Shown piece after piece: positions 47,149 to 56,183 of a stretch of DNA of 64,000 nucleotides. The stretch comes from Janibacter indicus (GTDB lineage: Bacteria; Actinomycetota; Actinomycetes; Actinomycetales; Dermatophilaceae), in NCBI RefSeq assembly GCF_900176385.1, contig NZ_FWXN01000005.1:186001-250000 (forward strand), written 5' to 3'. Every line of letters begins with the position of its first letter. Position 1 is the stretch's first letter. A program made the translations under genes and the position numbers. The notes under the pieces were generated by a model. The model made no database searches. It had not been told where the DNA came from and saw nothing but the letters and a program-made list of their open reading frames with translations.

Positions 47149-49179
47149 CCCGCCATCCGGGGCGCCCCGGTCAAGCAGCAGACCCGGGGTGTCGGCCGCC
47201 GGCTTCTTGGACAGCTTGGTGCGCACCTTGGGGGCCTTCTCGTCCTGGGGCGTCGGCGGCACCTTCTCCTTCTGCAGGGCGTAGGTCATGACGTCCTTGA
47301 AGACCGGCGCGGCGACCGTGCCGCCGTAGTAGCCCTTGATCGGGCGCTGGAGGATCACCGAGACGACGAGCTTGGGGTCGTCGGCCGGGGCGAAGCCGAT
47401 GAAGCTCGCGGTCTTGCCGCTGTAGCCACCGGACTCGGAGTCGTAGCGGTCGGCGGTGCCGGTCTTGCCGGCGACGCGATAGCCCTTGATCTTCGCCTCG
47501 GGGGCCGTGCCCTCGTCGCTCACGACGCCCTCGAGCATCCGGGAGACGTCGTTGGCGGTCTTCTTCGAGACGGCGCGGTTGCGCTTGCCCGCCGGGGCCG
47601 CCTCCCAGCCGCCCTCGCCGTCGCTGACCTCCTTGACGAAGGTCGGGCTGATCCGTACCCCGTCGTTGGCGATCGCCTGGAAGACGTTGGTCACCTGCAC
47701 GGCGGTCGTCGAAACGCCCTGGCCGTAGGTGATCGTGTAGCGCTGCGAGCCGTTCCACGTCTCGGACTTCGGCAGCAGGCCGCCGGACTCACCGGGGAAG
47801 CCGGAGCCGCTCGTCGATCCCAGGCCGAAGCGCCGCAGGTACTCCTCGAGGGTCTTGGGCTTCATCGTCTCGCCGATGAGCATGGTGCCGGTGTTGCTCG
47901 ACTCGGCGAGGGCACCGGCGACGGTGCGGTACTCGTCGGGGTGCGGGTGGCTGTCGCTCAGGGTCTGGTCACCGCGCTTCATGGAGTACGGCAGGATCAT
48001 CGGCGTCTCGGGGGTGATCGTCCCCTCCTCGAGACCGGCCGCGACGGTCATGATCTTCGACGTCGACCCGGGCTCGAAGACGTCGCTGAAGGCGAGGTTG
48101 GAGAAGACGCCCTTGCCGTCGCCGATGTTGTTGGGGTCGAAGGTCGGGTAGGACGCCAGGGCGACGAGCTCGCCCGTGTCGACCCGCTGGACGACGACGG
48201 TGCCGGAGAGCGCCTTGGTCTCCTTGACCTTGTCGGCCAGGGCATTTTGCGCGTACCACTGCACGTCGTTGTCGATCGTCAGGCGCACGTCCTTGCCCGC
48301 GGTCGCCGAGCTGACGTCGTCGGAGGCATTGGGCAGGCGCGAGCCGTCCTGGGCGATCTCGTAGGTCGCCTGGCCGGGGGTGCCCTTGAGGACGTCGTCG
48401 AGCTGCAGCTCGAGGCCACCGCCGGCGGTCTGGTCCTGCGGCTGGACGAAGCCGACGAGAGAGGCGACCGTCGTCGACTGCGGGTAGGTGCGCTGGGTCG
48501 AGCGCTCGGAGTAGATGCCGGGGATGCCCAGGGCGTTGATCCGGCGCCAGGTGAGCGGCGAGATGTTCTTGGCGAGGACCCGGTAGCGCTGCGAGCCGGT
48601 GAGCTTGGGCTCGAGGTCCTCGGCGCTGGTGCCGAGCGGCTCGGCGAGGTCCTTGGCGGCGCCCGCCACCCCGACCTTGGTGGTCGTGCCGTCGACCTTC
48701 TTGTCGTACTCCGGCACGGCCGTCTGGTCGACGACGACGGTGCGCCGCTCCTGGCTCTGCGCCAGGACGGTGTCGTTGGCGTCGTAGATCGTGCCGCGGT
48801 GGGCGGGGATCGCCTCGGTCTGGGTGCGCTGGCGCAGTGCGTCGGCGGCGACGGCGTCGGAGTCGAAGCCCTGGATGCGCAGCAGCTGCGCGGCGAAGAG
48901 GCTGAGCACGATGAGCGAGACGACCATGAGCGCCCGCATGCGGGTGCGCGGGCTGGCCGAGACCGCGGCAGCCGCCGGTCGACGAGCGGGCGCCGCCTTC
49001 TTGGCTGGAGTCGCCTTGCGAGCAGGTGCCGCCTTCTTGGCAGACGCGGCCTTCTTCGCCGGCGCGGTCTTGCGCGACGGAGCCGCCTTCTTGGCAGGCG
49101 CGGCCTTGCGGGCAGGCCGAGCCTGGCCGGAGGAGGGTCGACCGGTGCCCTGAGGGCGGTCAGGTCGGCGCTGGCTCAC
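47146..49179 (-). CDS. pbpB: Septal class B penicillin-binding protein (FtsI/PBP3)
   Basis: This 677-residue D,D-transpeptidase cross-links septal peptidoglycan with FtsW. One transmembrane helix lies at residues 81-100 (MRALMVVSLIVLSLFAAQLL). The PBP dimer domain starts AIPAHRGTIYDAND, and the transpeptidase domain has GSTSK (Ser near 372), SSN (about 429) and KTGTAD (about 573). Unusually, the cytoplasmic tail (residues 20-72) is a run of [12 protein letters not shown] repeats like histone H1. GTG 49179 begins this tail. It lies 16 nt after the ftsL-like gene. Confidence 0.95.
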   Translation of the reverse strand: MSQRRPDRPQGTGRPSSGQARPARKAAPAKKAAPSRKTAPAKKAASAKKAAPARKATPAKKAAPARRPAAAAVSASPRTRMRALMVVSLIVLSLFAAQLLRIQGFDSDAVAADALRQRTQTEAIPAHRGTIYDANDTVLAQSQERRTVVVDQTAVPEYDKKVDGTTTKVGVAGAAKDLAEPLGTSAEDLEPKLTGSQRYRVLAKNISPLTWRRINALGIPGIYSERSTQRTYPQSTTVASLVGFVQPQDQTAGGGLELQLDDVLKGTPGQATYEIAQDGSRLPNASDDVSSATAGKDVRLTIDNDVQWYAQNALADKVKETKALSGTVVVQRVDTGELVALASYPTFDPNNIGDGKGVFSNLAFSDVFEPGSTSKIMTVAAGLEEGTITPETPMILPYSMKRGDQTLSDSHPHPDEYRTVAGALAESSNTGTMLIGETMKPKTLEEYLRRFGLGSTSGSGFPGESGGLLPKSETWNGSQRYTITYGQGVSTTAVQVTNVFQAIANDGVRISPTFVKEVSDGEGGWEAAPAGKRNRAVSKKTANDVSRMLEGVVSDEGTAPEAKIKGYRVAGKTGTADRYDSESGGYSGKTASFIGFAPADDPKLVVSVILQRPIKGYYGGTVAAPVFKDVMTYALQKEKVPPTPQDEKAPKVRTKLSKKPAADTPGLLLDRGAPDGG

Positions 49180-49195
49180 GGTGCGGCCTCTCCTG

Positions 49196-49729
49196 TCAGT
49201 TGCTCGGGCGGGCGGTGGGGGTCTTCTTCTTGGCGGCCTTCGAGGAGGGCTCCGACGTGGACTTCGAGGACGGTGAGGAGCTGGTCGAGGACTGGTCCGC
49301 CGTCGCCGTGGCGGCCGCTCCCACGGTAAATCCGTCGGGCTTCTTGGCGACCGACGCCACGCCGAGGATGCTGCCCTTGTCGACGTCGATGAAGGCGGCG
49401 CTGCCGGCCGGGACCATGCCGAGCGCGTCGGCCTCGGTCGCCAGGCGCTGCGGCGCGGCCCGGTCGTTGATCGTCTGGGACAGCGAGTCCTCCTTGTCGG
49501 CGAGCGACGCGGAGCGGGCCTCGAGGGCCGTCACCTCGAAGGAGTCCTGGGCCATCGAGGTGTTGAGCCCCAGGACGGCGCCGAGCCCGGCGACGAGCAG
49601 GGCGAAGCACAGTACCGGGAACCACGCGGACCCGGCCCGATCGGTGGGGGTGACGACCTCGAGCGAGGCCCGGGTGCCTCGGGCGGGGGCGCGACGGGCG
49701 ACGGTCGTGGCGACGGACGACTGGCTCAT
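49196..49729 (-). CDS. FtsL-like septum formation protein
   Basis: This 177-residue bitopic protein lies between rsmH and pbpB, the position of ftsL. It has a polar cytoplasmic part, one membrane helix (about 34-55, [21 protein letters not shown]) and a short extracellular coiled coil ([44 protein letters not shown]). The Ser/Thr/Lys-rich tail is probably disordered. FtsL sequences are poorly conserved, so the call rests mainly on topology and gene order. The ATG overlaps the rsmH stop. Confidence 0.8.
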   Translation of the reverse strand: MSQSSVATTVARRAPARGTRASLEVVTPTDRAGSAWFPVLCFALLVAGLGAVLGLNTSMAQDSFEVTALEARSASLADKEDSLSQTINDRAAPQRLATEADALGMVPAGSAAFIDVDKGSILGVASVAKKPDGFTVGAAATATADQSSTSSSPSSKSTSEPSSKAAKKKTPTARPSN

Positions 49730-50739
49730 CGGTGGGGGCCTTCCTGGTGACGGGGCGGTCGGATGCGCTCGGCGCCGCGCAGGCGCACCGAGGCGGATCG
49801 GGAGTTGGTCTCGAGCTCGCGGGCGCTCGGGGTGAGCGCCCCGCGGGTGAGCAGGCGCAGCTCGGGTGCGTGCTCCGGCAGCTCGACGGGCAGGTCGGGC
49901 GGGGTGGTCGAGGCGGCGCCGGCGGCCAGGGCCCGCTTGGTGATGCGGTCCTCGAGGGAGTGGAAGGACAGCACCGCGATCCGGCCGCCCACCGACAGCC
50001 GGTCGAGGGCGACGGGCAGCGCGCGGGCCCAGCCGGCGAGCTCCTCGTTGACCTCGATCCGCAGCGCCTGGAAGGTGCGCTTGGCCGGGTGGCCACCGCC
50101 GCGCTGGGAGGCCATCGGGATCGTGGCGCGCAGCAGCTCGACGAGTCGGCCGGAGCGCTCGAAGGGGGTGACCTCCCGCTCGCGGACGATCGCGCCGGCG
50201 ATCTTGCGGGCGAAGCGCTCCTCGCCGTACTCCGAGAGCACCCGGGTCAGGTCGCGGGCGTCGTAGGTGTTGAGCACCTCGGCGGCGGTGACCCCGGTCG
50301 TGGGGTCCATCCGCATGTCGAGCGGCGCGTCGTGGGCGTAGGCGAAGCCGCGCTCGGTCTCGTCGAGCTGGAGCGAGGAGACCCCGAGGTCGAAGAAGGC
50401 CGAGGTGACGCTCGCGAGGCCGAGGTCGTCGAGGACCTCGCCGATCTCGTCGTTGACGGCGTGCACGAGGGTGACGCGCTCGCCGAAGCGGGCCAGCCGC
50501 TCCCCCGCCAGGGCCAGCGCCTGCGGGTCGCGGTCGATGCCGACGAGACGCACCTGCGGGTCGGCCTCGAGGACCGCCTCGGCGTGGCCGCCCATGCCGA
50601 GCGTGCCGTCCACGTGGACGGCGCCCTCCGTGGAGAGCGCCGGGGCGAGCAGGTCGAGGACCTCGTCGAGCATGACGGGCACGTGGCGGGAGGCCGCGTC
50701 GCGGCCGTCGGTGGTCAGGTCACGGTCGTCGTGCTCCAC
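49726..50739 (-). CDS. rsmH: 16S rRNA (cytosine-1402-N4)-methyltransferase
   Basis: This 337-residue SAM-dependent methyltransferase modifies C1402 of 16S rRNA. Motifs are [13 protein letters not shown], the SAM loop [43 protein letters not shown] and [17 protein letters not shown] 50739 has AAGGGAG 4 nt upstream, and the protein then starts close to the conserved domain; longer frames run into an upstream poly-G tract. It is the second gene of the dcw cluster, 155 nt after mraZ. Confidence 0.95.
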   Translation of the reverse strand: MEHDDRDLTTDGRDAASRHVPVMLDEVLDLLAPALSTEGAVHVDGTLGMGGHAEAVLEADPQVRLVGIDRDPQALALAGERLARFGERVTLVHAVNDEIGEVLDDLGLASVTSAFFDLGVSSLQLDETERGFAYAHDAPLDMRMDPTTGVTAAEVLNTYDARDLTRVLSEYGEERFARKIAGAIVREREVTPFERSGRLVELLRATIPMASQRGGGHPAKRTFQALRIEVNEELAGWARALPVALDRLSVGGRIAVLSFHSLEDRITKRALAAGAASTTPPDLPVELPEHAPELRLLTRGALTPSARELETNSRSASVRLRGAERIRPPRHQEGPHR

Positions 50740-50766
50740 GGTGCTCCCTTCGTGCTCGTCGGTGGT

Positions 50767-50776
50767 GGGGGGGGGG
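50767..50776. repeat. Ten-base G homopolymer in the mraZ-rsmH gap
   Basis: Ten consecutive G on the plus strand (poly-C in the transcript) lie 28 nt before the rsmH start. Such tracts are prone to slippage or sequencing error; here it is outside coding sequence. Confidence 0.9.
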
Positions 50777-50894
50777 TTGTGGTGGTGATCTCCGGGTCGT
50801 GCTCGCTGCTGCCGCCTGGTCCCCATCCGGGACGTTCCGGCCCGGGGGAAGTCGGGTCGGCGCCGTCACGGCTGGAGGCCGGGCGGCAGCTGCA

Positions 50895-51326
50895 TCACAT
50901 GAGTCCGGGGATCACCTCCTCGGACTGGTCGGCGAAGGCCTGCTCGGTGCTGGCCAGGTACTCCTCCCACGCGGCGGTGTCCCAGACCTCGACCCGCGAG
51001 CCGGTGCCGATGACGGTGCACTCGCGGTCGAGGCCGGCGTACTGGCGCAGCGCGGCGGGCACGGTGACCCGGCCCTGCTTGTCGGGGATCTCGTCGCTCG
51101 CGCCGGAGAGGAAGACGCGCATGTAGTCGCGAGCGGCCTTGCTCGAGGTGGGGGCCTCCTGGAAGCGCTGGGTGATCTTGACGAACTCGTCCATGGGGAA
51201 GACGTAGAGGCAGCGCTCCTGACCACGGGTCATGACCAGGCCGCCGGCGAGCTTGTCGCGGAACTTCGCGGGGAGGAAGAGGCGGCCCTTGTCGTCGAGG
51301 CGTGGGGTGTGGGTACCGAGGAACAC
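50895..51326 (-). CDS. mraZ: Transcriptional regulator MraZ
   Basis: This 143-residue protein has two SpoVT/AbrB-like MraZ domains: [23 protein letters not shown] at the N-terminus and [37 protein letters not shown] in the second half. MraZ rings bind repeats upstream of their own operon and repress dcw transcription. I prefer GTG 51326 because AGG of GGGGAGG lies 8 nt upstream and the family begins at FLG; GTG 51335 abuts the ribosome site. Its box GGTGGAGTAAAGTGGGG lies at 51396 to 51380. Confidence 0.95.
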   Translation of the reverse strand: MFLGTHTPRLDDKGRLFLPAKFRDKLAGGLVMTRGQERCLYVFPMDEFVKITQRFQEAPTSSKAARDYMRVFLSGASDEIPDKQGRVTVPAALRQYAGLDRECTVIGTGSRVEVWDTAAWEEYLASTEQAFADQSEEVIPGLM

Positions 51327-51379
51327 GGCGACCACCTCCCCTTCGTCTCGACCCGAGGGCTCCCTGCGCTTCCTTGATC

Positions 51380-51396
51380 CCCCACTTTACTCCACC
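51380..51396 (-). promoter_or_regulatory. MraZ box upstream of mraZ
   Basis: On the minus strand 51396 to 51380 reads GGTGGAGTAAAGTGGGG, two GTGG(A/G) units exactly 10 nt apart. That matches the spacing of known MraZ-binding repeats (GTGGG-like units every 10 nt) and lies about 54 nt before the mraZ start. Confidence 0.75.
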
Positions 51397-51467
51397 TCTG
51401 CTCCAGATCACACCCCGATTCGCACTTTTCGGCGACTTCTTTCCTGACTTTTCCCTGATAAATCAAG

Positions 51468-51484
51468 GGTGGTGCAAAGTGGGG
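51468..51484 (+). promoter_or_regulatory. Second, oppositely oriented MraZ-type box
   Basis: GGTGGTGCAAAGTGGGG on the plus strand differs from the mraZ-side box at only two of 17 positions and keeps the 10-nt spacing of the GTGG units. It points toward the moxR operon. Confidence 0.7.
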
Positions 51485-51654
51485 CGGATTCACCGCACCG
51501 GCGGCACGAAGGGGGGTCCCCCAGGGCCGGGACCGAGGGTGCCTGTGTCTCGTGGGCCCGATTCCTAGGGCCGGAGGCCGAGCGCGACGTAGGGTCGGGA
51601 GCACATCGGAGCGAAGTGGGGACGCCACCGGCGCGGCCCCGGGACGGAGACGTG

Positions 51655-52644
51655 GTGACCCTCAGCAGGGAAGGCGCCCCCGAGGTGGCGGCACAGGCGG
51701 ACCTCGAGTACGTCGTGTCCGTCGGCCGGGCGCTCGCCGACACGATGAATGCCGTCATCGAGGGCAAGCCCGATGTCGTGCGCACCGCCGTCACGGTCCT
51801 GCTCGCGGAGGGGCACATCCTCGTCGAGGACGTGCCCGGCGTCGGCAAGACGATGCTCGCCAAGGCGCTCGCCCGCAGCATCGACTCCTCGGTGCGTCGG
51901 GTGCAGTTCACCCCCGACCTGCTGCCGAGCGACATCACCGGTGTGAGCATCTACAACCAGGACCAGCACGAGTTCGAGTTCCGCCCCGGGGCCGTCTTCG
52001 CCAACGTCGTCATCGGTGACGAGATCAACCGCGCCTCGCCCAAGGCCCAGTCGGCCCTGCTGGAGTGCATGGAGGAGGCCCAGGTCACCGTAGACGGGCG
52101 GACCTACGAGCTGCCCCGGCCCTTCATCATCATGGCGACCCAGAACCCCGTGGAGATGGAGGGCACCTACCCCCTCCCCGAGGCCCAGCGCGACCGCTTC
52201 ATGGCGCGGCTGTCCATGGGCTACCCGACCGCCGCCGCCGAGGTGGCCATGCTCGACCACCACGGCGCGAGCTCGCCGCTGGAGAGCCTGCGGCCGGTCG
52301 CCGACGCGGCAGGCATCGCCCGGCTCATCGCCGCGGTGCGCACGGTCCACGCCTCCACGGCGGTGCGCCAGTACGCCGTCGACATCGCCACCGCGACCCG
52401 CACGAGTTCGCTCGTGCGCCTGGGCGCCTCGCCCCGGGCGACGCTGCACCTGCTGCGCGCCGGCCGGGCGCACGCGGCGCTGCACGGACGCGACCACGTG
52501 CTCCCCGACGACATCCAGACCATCGCCCCGGTCGTCCTCGCCCACCGACTGCTGCTGAGCAGCGAGGCGCAGCTGGCCCGGCGCGACCCGGTCGACATCG
52601 TCAGCGAGATCGTGCGGCACACGCGCGTCCCCGCCGCCCGGTGA
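51655..52644 (+). CDS. MoxR family AAA+ ATPase
   Basis: This 329-residue AAA+ chaperone-like ATPase has Walker A EDVPGVGKTMLAKALA, VQFTPDLLPSDITG, Walker B VVIGDEINRASPKAQSALLECMEE and sensor MATQNPVEMEGTYPLPEAQRDRF. MoxR proteins usually act with a DUF58/vWA-like partner to assemble or activate other proteins, and both a DUF58 protein and a transglutaminase-like protein follow here. GTG 51655 has GGAG 5 nt upstream; the longer frame back to 51469 covers the control region. Confidence 0.92.
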   Translation: MTLSREGAPEVAAQADLEYVVSVGRALADTMNAVIEGKPDVVRTAVTVLLAEGHILVEDVPGVGKTMLAKALARSIDSSVRRVQFTPDLLPSDITGVSIYNQDQHEFEFRPGAVFANVVIGDEINRASPKAQSALLECMEEAQVTVDGRTYELPRPFIIMATQNPVEMEGTYPLPEAQRDRFMARLSMGYPTAAAEVAMLDHHGASSPLESLRPVADAAGIARLIAAVRTVHASTAVRQYAVDIATATRTSSLVRLGASPRATLHLLRAGRAHAALHGRDHVLPDDIQTIAPVVLAHRLLLSSEAQLARRDPVDIVSEIVRHTRVPAAR

Positions 52645-52654
52645 GTGCTCGACC

Positions 52655-53869
52655 ATGACCGGTCGCGGGCGGCTCTTCGTCGCGGCCGGGGTGCTCGTGG
52701 CCCTCACCGGCCTGACCCTCGGCCTGCACGACCTGACCAAGGTCGGCGCGCTGCTCGTCGTGCTGCCGGCCCTGGCGCTGCTGCTCTCCCGCCGCGAGCT
52801 CGACCTCGCCGTCACCCGTGAGGTCGCCCCCTCCCGCGTGCCCACCGACGGCCACGCCGACGTCACCGTCCGGGTGCACAACTCCGGCCGGCTGCCCACC
52901 CCCCTCCTGCGGGGCGAGGAGGCGCTGGCCTATGCCCTCGGCGACCGACCGCACCTGCTCGTGCCGCGCCTCGACGGCGGCGAGACCCGCCAGCTGACCT
53001 ACCGGGTGCGCTCCCACGTGCGGGGCCACCACACGATCGGCCCGCTCTCGGTGCGGGTCACCGACCCCTTCGGCCTGGCGACCCGTGCGGTCCCGGTGCC
53101 CGGCGAGACCTCGCTCGTCGTCCTGCCGCGGGTGCTGCCACTCACGCCCGTGCGCGGCGTGCCGGCCGGCGGAGGCGGCGAGACCTCGGTCGCCTCGCGG
53201 GTCGCCCTGCAGGGTGAGGACGACGTCGGCGTGCGCGAGTACCGCATCGGCGACGACCTGCGCCGCATCCACTGGCGCTCGACGGCCCGCACCGGCGAGA
53301 CGATGGTGCGGCAGGACGAGCAGCCTTCCCGACGGCGTGCCCTGGTCCTGCTCGACGACCGCGCCGGCGTCCACGCCGGCACCGGGGGCGGCGGGTCCTT
53401 CGAGTGGTCGGTGACGGCGGCGGCGTCGATCACCACGCTGCTCCTCGGCGAGCGCTTCGAGGTGCACCTGTGCCGGTCCGCCGACGAGGGCGGCGCGGTC
53501 GAGCCGCTCGTCGACGTCGACCACGCGCTCGACGAGCTCGCCGCGGTCCAGCCAGCCGAGACCACCTCGGCGCGCGGGCTCCTCGAGGCCCTCGACGACT
53601 TCATGCAGCACGGCGGGGGCCTCGTCGTCGGCGTCCTCGGCGAGCTCGACGACGACATCGTCGATCTCTGCGCCACACGCGCCCGCCACGGGCTGGGTCT
53701 GGTCGTCGACCGCGGCGGCTTCTCCTCCGGCACCCGGGGCACCGGGCCCGCCGACGAGACCGCCCACCGGCTGGCCCTCGGCGGCTGGCGCACCGAGGTC
53801 GTCCGCCCCGGCGCCCAGCTCCCCGAGCTGTGGGCCCGACTCACCGTGGGTCTGGGGGTGCGCGCATGA
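52655..53869 (+). CDS. DUF58 domain-containing membrane protein
   Basis: This 404-residue protein has two hydrophobic segments at the N-terminus (about 7-45), a beta-sandwich-like region (LTYRVRSHVRGHHTIGPLSVRVTDPFGLA) and the DUF58 core GVREYRIGDDLRRIHWRSTARTGETMVRQDEQP. A vWA-like C-terminal domain follows (LLDDRAG, LVVGVLGELDDD). It is the standard partner of MoxR ATPases. The function is not settled. The stop overlaps the next ATG. Confidence 0.9.
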   Translation: MTGRGRLFVAAGVLVALTGLTLGLHDLTKVGALLVVLPALALLLSRRELDLAVTREVAPSRVPTDGHADVTVRVHNSGRLPTPLLRGEEALAYALGDRPHLLVPRLDGGETRQLTYRVRSHVRGHHTIGPLSVRVTDPFGLATRAVPVPGETSLVVLPRVLPLTPVRGVPAGGGGETSVASRVALQGEDDVGVREYRIGDDLRRIHWRSTARTGETMVRQDEQPSRRRALVLLDDRAGVHAGTGGGGSFEWSVTAAASITTLLLGERFEVHLCRSADEGGAVEPLVDVDHALDELAAVQPAETTSARGLLEALDDFMQHGGGLVVGVLGELDDDIVDLCATRARHGLGLVVDRGGFSSGTRGTGPADETAHRLALGGWRTEVVRPGAQLPELWARLTVGLGVRA

Positions 53870-56151
53870 TGCGACACGAGCCCCGGGTGGTCGCCGGCCT
53901 CCTCGCCGGCCTGGCGACGATCGTCGTCGCCCTCCCCCTCGGCCGGCTCTTCGACGAGGCCCCCTGGGCCCTCCCTTCGGTCATCGGCGTCGCCGTCGTC
54001 GCCGGCACCGGCATGGTCCTGCGCTCGCTCACCACCCACGCAGGGTTGGTCGTCCTCGGGCAGGCCGCCGCGGCCAGCCTCTACCTGCTCGTCACCCAGC
54101 TCGGCGAGACGACGGTCTTCGGCGTCGTCCCCACACCCGAGACGCTCACCGCGCTGCTCGACCACTTCGAGCAGGCCCAGGACACGATCACCCGCTACGC
54201 GGCCCCCGCGCCGGCGACGCCCGGCATCACCGTCATGCTCGTCGCGATCATCGTCGTCGTCGCCCTGGCCGTCGACATGGCCAGCGCCACTGCAGCATCG
54301 CCGTCGGTCGCCGGCCTGCCGCTGCTCTCGCTCTTCCTCGTCTCGGCGGCCAACTCCGGTGGCTCGATGCACTGGGCGTGGTTCCTCGCCGGCGCCGGGC
54401 TGTGGCTCGCGATGGTCGTGCACCAGTCCGACGTCGACCTGCACGGCTGGGCGACCTCGGTCCCCCGCATGGCGCGTGGCGACGGCGAGGACATCGCCGG
54501 GCGCTCGCACCGCTGGCAGGCCGCGCGACTCGGGGCCTTCGCCCTGGTCGCCGCCGTCGCCGCGGCCACCTTCGTCCCCCACCTGCCGACCCGCTACGTC
54601 CTCGACGGGCTGGGGCGCAGCCAGGGCGGAGCGACGACCGGGTCCGGCGTGCGCCTGGCCACGGCCCTCGACCTGCGCCGCAGCCTCGAGTCGCCCAGCG
54701 AGGCCCCGGTGCTCACCTACACGTCGAGCTCCCCCACTCCGGGGCCCCTGCGGGTGGCGGTCGTCGAGGACTTCTCCGACGGCCTGGGCCGCATGCGCTC
54801 CGACGCCCCCGAGCCCGTCGAGGGCTTCTCCGCCCCGGACCCGACCCTTCGAATCCCCGGCAACGTCGTCGGTGAGCGACGCACGATGGTCGTCGAGTCC
54901 AACGGCGTCGCAGCCCCGCAGCTGCCGCTCCCTTCGCTCGTCAGCTCGGTCGACACGGGCGGCATCGCCTGGGCTCTCGGCGACGACGGCACGGCTGCCG
55001 TCCAGCGCACTCCCGGCACCTACTCGGCGACCTACACCGAACTCGCCCCCGAGGAAGAGGACTTCGACCAGCCGACGGGCGAACCCATCGACCCGCTCGC
55101 CCAGAGCGACTCCTACCTCACCCTGGACCCCGGGTCGGCGCAGGAGATCGGAGACCTCGTCGACGAGGTCGTCCCACACGACGCCACTCCCCTGCGCAGC
55201 GCCCAGGCCATCCAGGAGTACCTGCGCGGCAGCGAGTTCACCTACAGCCTCGACCTGCCCTCGTCGCAGGGGCGTGACCCGATCGTCGCCTTCCTCGACC
55301 ACAAGACCGGCTACTGCCAGCAGTTCGCCGTGACCATGACACTCATGGCCCGGGCGCGCGGGATCCCCGCCCGCGTCGCCGTCGGCTTCCTCCCCGGCTC
55401 CCTGAGCAGTGGCGACGAGCGCGTCGTGCGGGTCAGCGACGCCCACGCCTGGCCCGAGCTGTACTTCGAGGGGGTGGGCTGGACGCGGTTCGAGCCGACG
55501 CCCGGCTCACGTGCTGCGTCGACGCCCGGCTACACGATCGACACCTCCGACGCGAGCGCCGGCACCGACACCTCGACCTCGTCCGACGAGACGACGAGCT
55601 CCTCGACCCGCCCCGACGACCAGCAGGAGGACGTCGCGGTCCCAGAGGCCGCGACCGCGCCCGACGAGGGTCGCCCCGCCTGGGTCACCGCGCTGCTCTG
55701 GCTGCTCGGCATCGCCGCCGTGCTGGCGATCATGCCGCTGTCGGCGCTCGTGGCCCGTCGCCGCTCCCGCCGCTCGGCCGTCGACGACGCCGAGCGGGTC
55801 GAGCGCGAGTGGCACGAGCTGATCACCCAGCTCGACGACCTCGGGCTGCGCCCACCGGTCGGCGCGACCCCGCGGCAGACCGGCGCCTGGCTCAGTCGGC
55901 GCCTGCATCTCGAGGGCGAGCCGCAGGAGCAGCTCGACCACGTCGTCGCCACCCTCGAGCGCGCCCGCTACGCCCCGCCCGGAGCCGACCTGCCCGACAT
56001 CTCCCACGAGGTCGGCGGGGTCGTCGACGAGGTCCGCTCCGGCCGGCAGCGCTCGCGACAGGTCCGCTCGGTGCTGTGGCCCCAGGACGGCGTCGACGCG
56101 TGGCGCGCGTTCGGCCGCTCGCTCCTGCGCCGCCTGCCTCGTCGCCGCTGA
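53866..56151 (+). CDS. Transglutaminase-like membrane protein (DUF3488/TgpA type)
   Basis: This 761-residue protein has about seven N-terminal helices (DUF3488 region, residues 8-235), then an extracellular part with the transglutaminase core. The catalytic Cys is in GYCQQFAVTMTLMARARGIPARVAVGFLPG (near residue 484), with His and Asp in SDAHAWPELYFEGVGWTRFEPTPG. A Thr/Ser-rich linker, one more helix (about 605-630) and a DUF4129-like cytoplasmic tail follow. With MoxR and DUF58 it forms a conserved three-gene unit of unknown envelope role. Confidence 0.92.
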   Translation: MMRHEPRVVAGLLAGLATIVVALPLGRLFDEAPWALPSVIGVAVVAGTGMVLRSLTTHAGLVVLGQAAAASLYLLVTQLGETTVFGVVPTPETLTALLDHFEQAQDTITRYAAPAPATPGITVMLVAIIVVVALAVDMASATAASPSVAGLPLLSLFLVSAANSGGSMHWAWFLAGAGLWLAMVVHQSDVDLHGWATSVPRMARGDGEDIAGRSHRWQAARLGAFALVAAVAAATFVPHLPTRYVLDGLGRSQGGATTGSGVRLATALDLRRSLESPSEAPVLTYTSSSPTPGPLRVAVVEDFSDGLGRMRSDAPEPVEGFSAPDPTLRIPGNVVGERRTMVVESNGVAAPQLPLPSLVSSVDTGGIAWALGDDGTAAVQRTPGTYSATYTELAPEEEDFDQPTGEPIDPLAQSDSYLTLDPGSAQEIGDLVDEVVPHDATPLRSAQAIQEYLRGSEFTYSLDLPSSQGRDPIVAFLDHKTGYCQQFAVTMTLMARARGIPARVAVGFLPGSLSSGDERVVRVSDAHAWPELYFEGVGWTRFEPTPGSRAASTPGYTIDTSDASAGTDTSTSSDETTSSSTRPDDQQEDVAVPEAATAPDEGRPAWVTALLWLLGIAAVLAIMPLSALVARRRSRRSAVDDAERVEREWHELITQLDDLGLRPPVGATPRQTGAWLSRRLHLEGEPQEQLDHVVATLERARYAPPGADLPDISHEVGGVVDEVRSGRQRSRQVRSVLWPQDGVDAWRAFGRSLLRRLPRRR

Positions 56152-56183
56152 CTCCCCCTTCGCCCCAGAGGTCGCGGAGTGCG

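Larger units (their letters stand above)
51327..51654. promoter_or_regulatory. Divergent mraZ/moxR control region (328 bp without a gene)
   Basis: This gap holds no convincing gene. Its centre (about 51411-51466) is A+T-rich for this genome and contains TGATAAATCAAG, which could supply -10 elements in both directions. MraZ-type boxes face outward on both sides (51380-51396 minus, 51468-51484 plus). A TAGGGT (51590-51595) further downstream may be a second -10 box for moxR. A weaker copy, CGGAGCGAAGTGGGG, lies at about 51607-51621. Confidence 0.6.
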
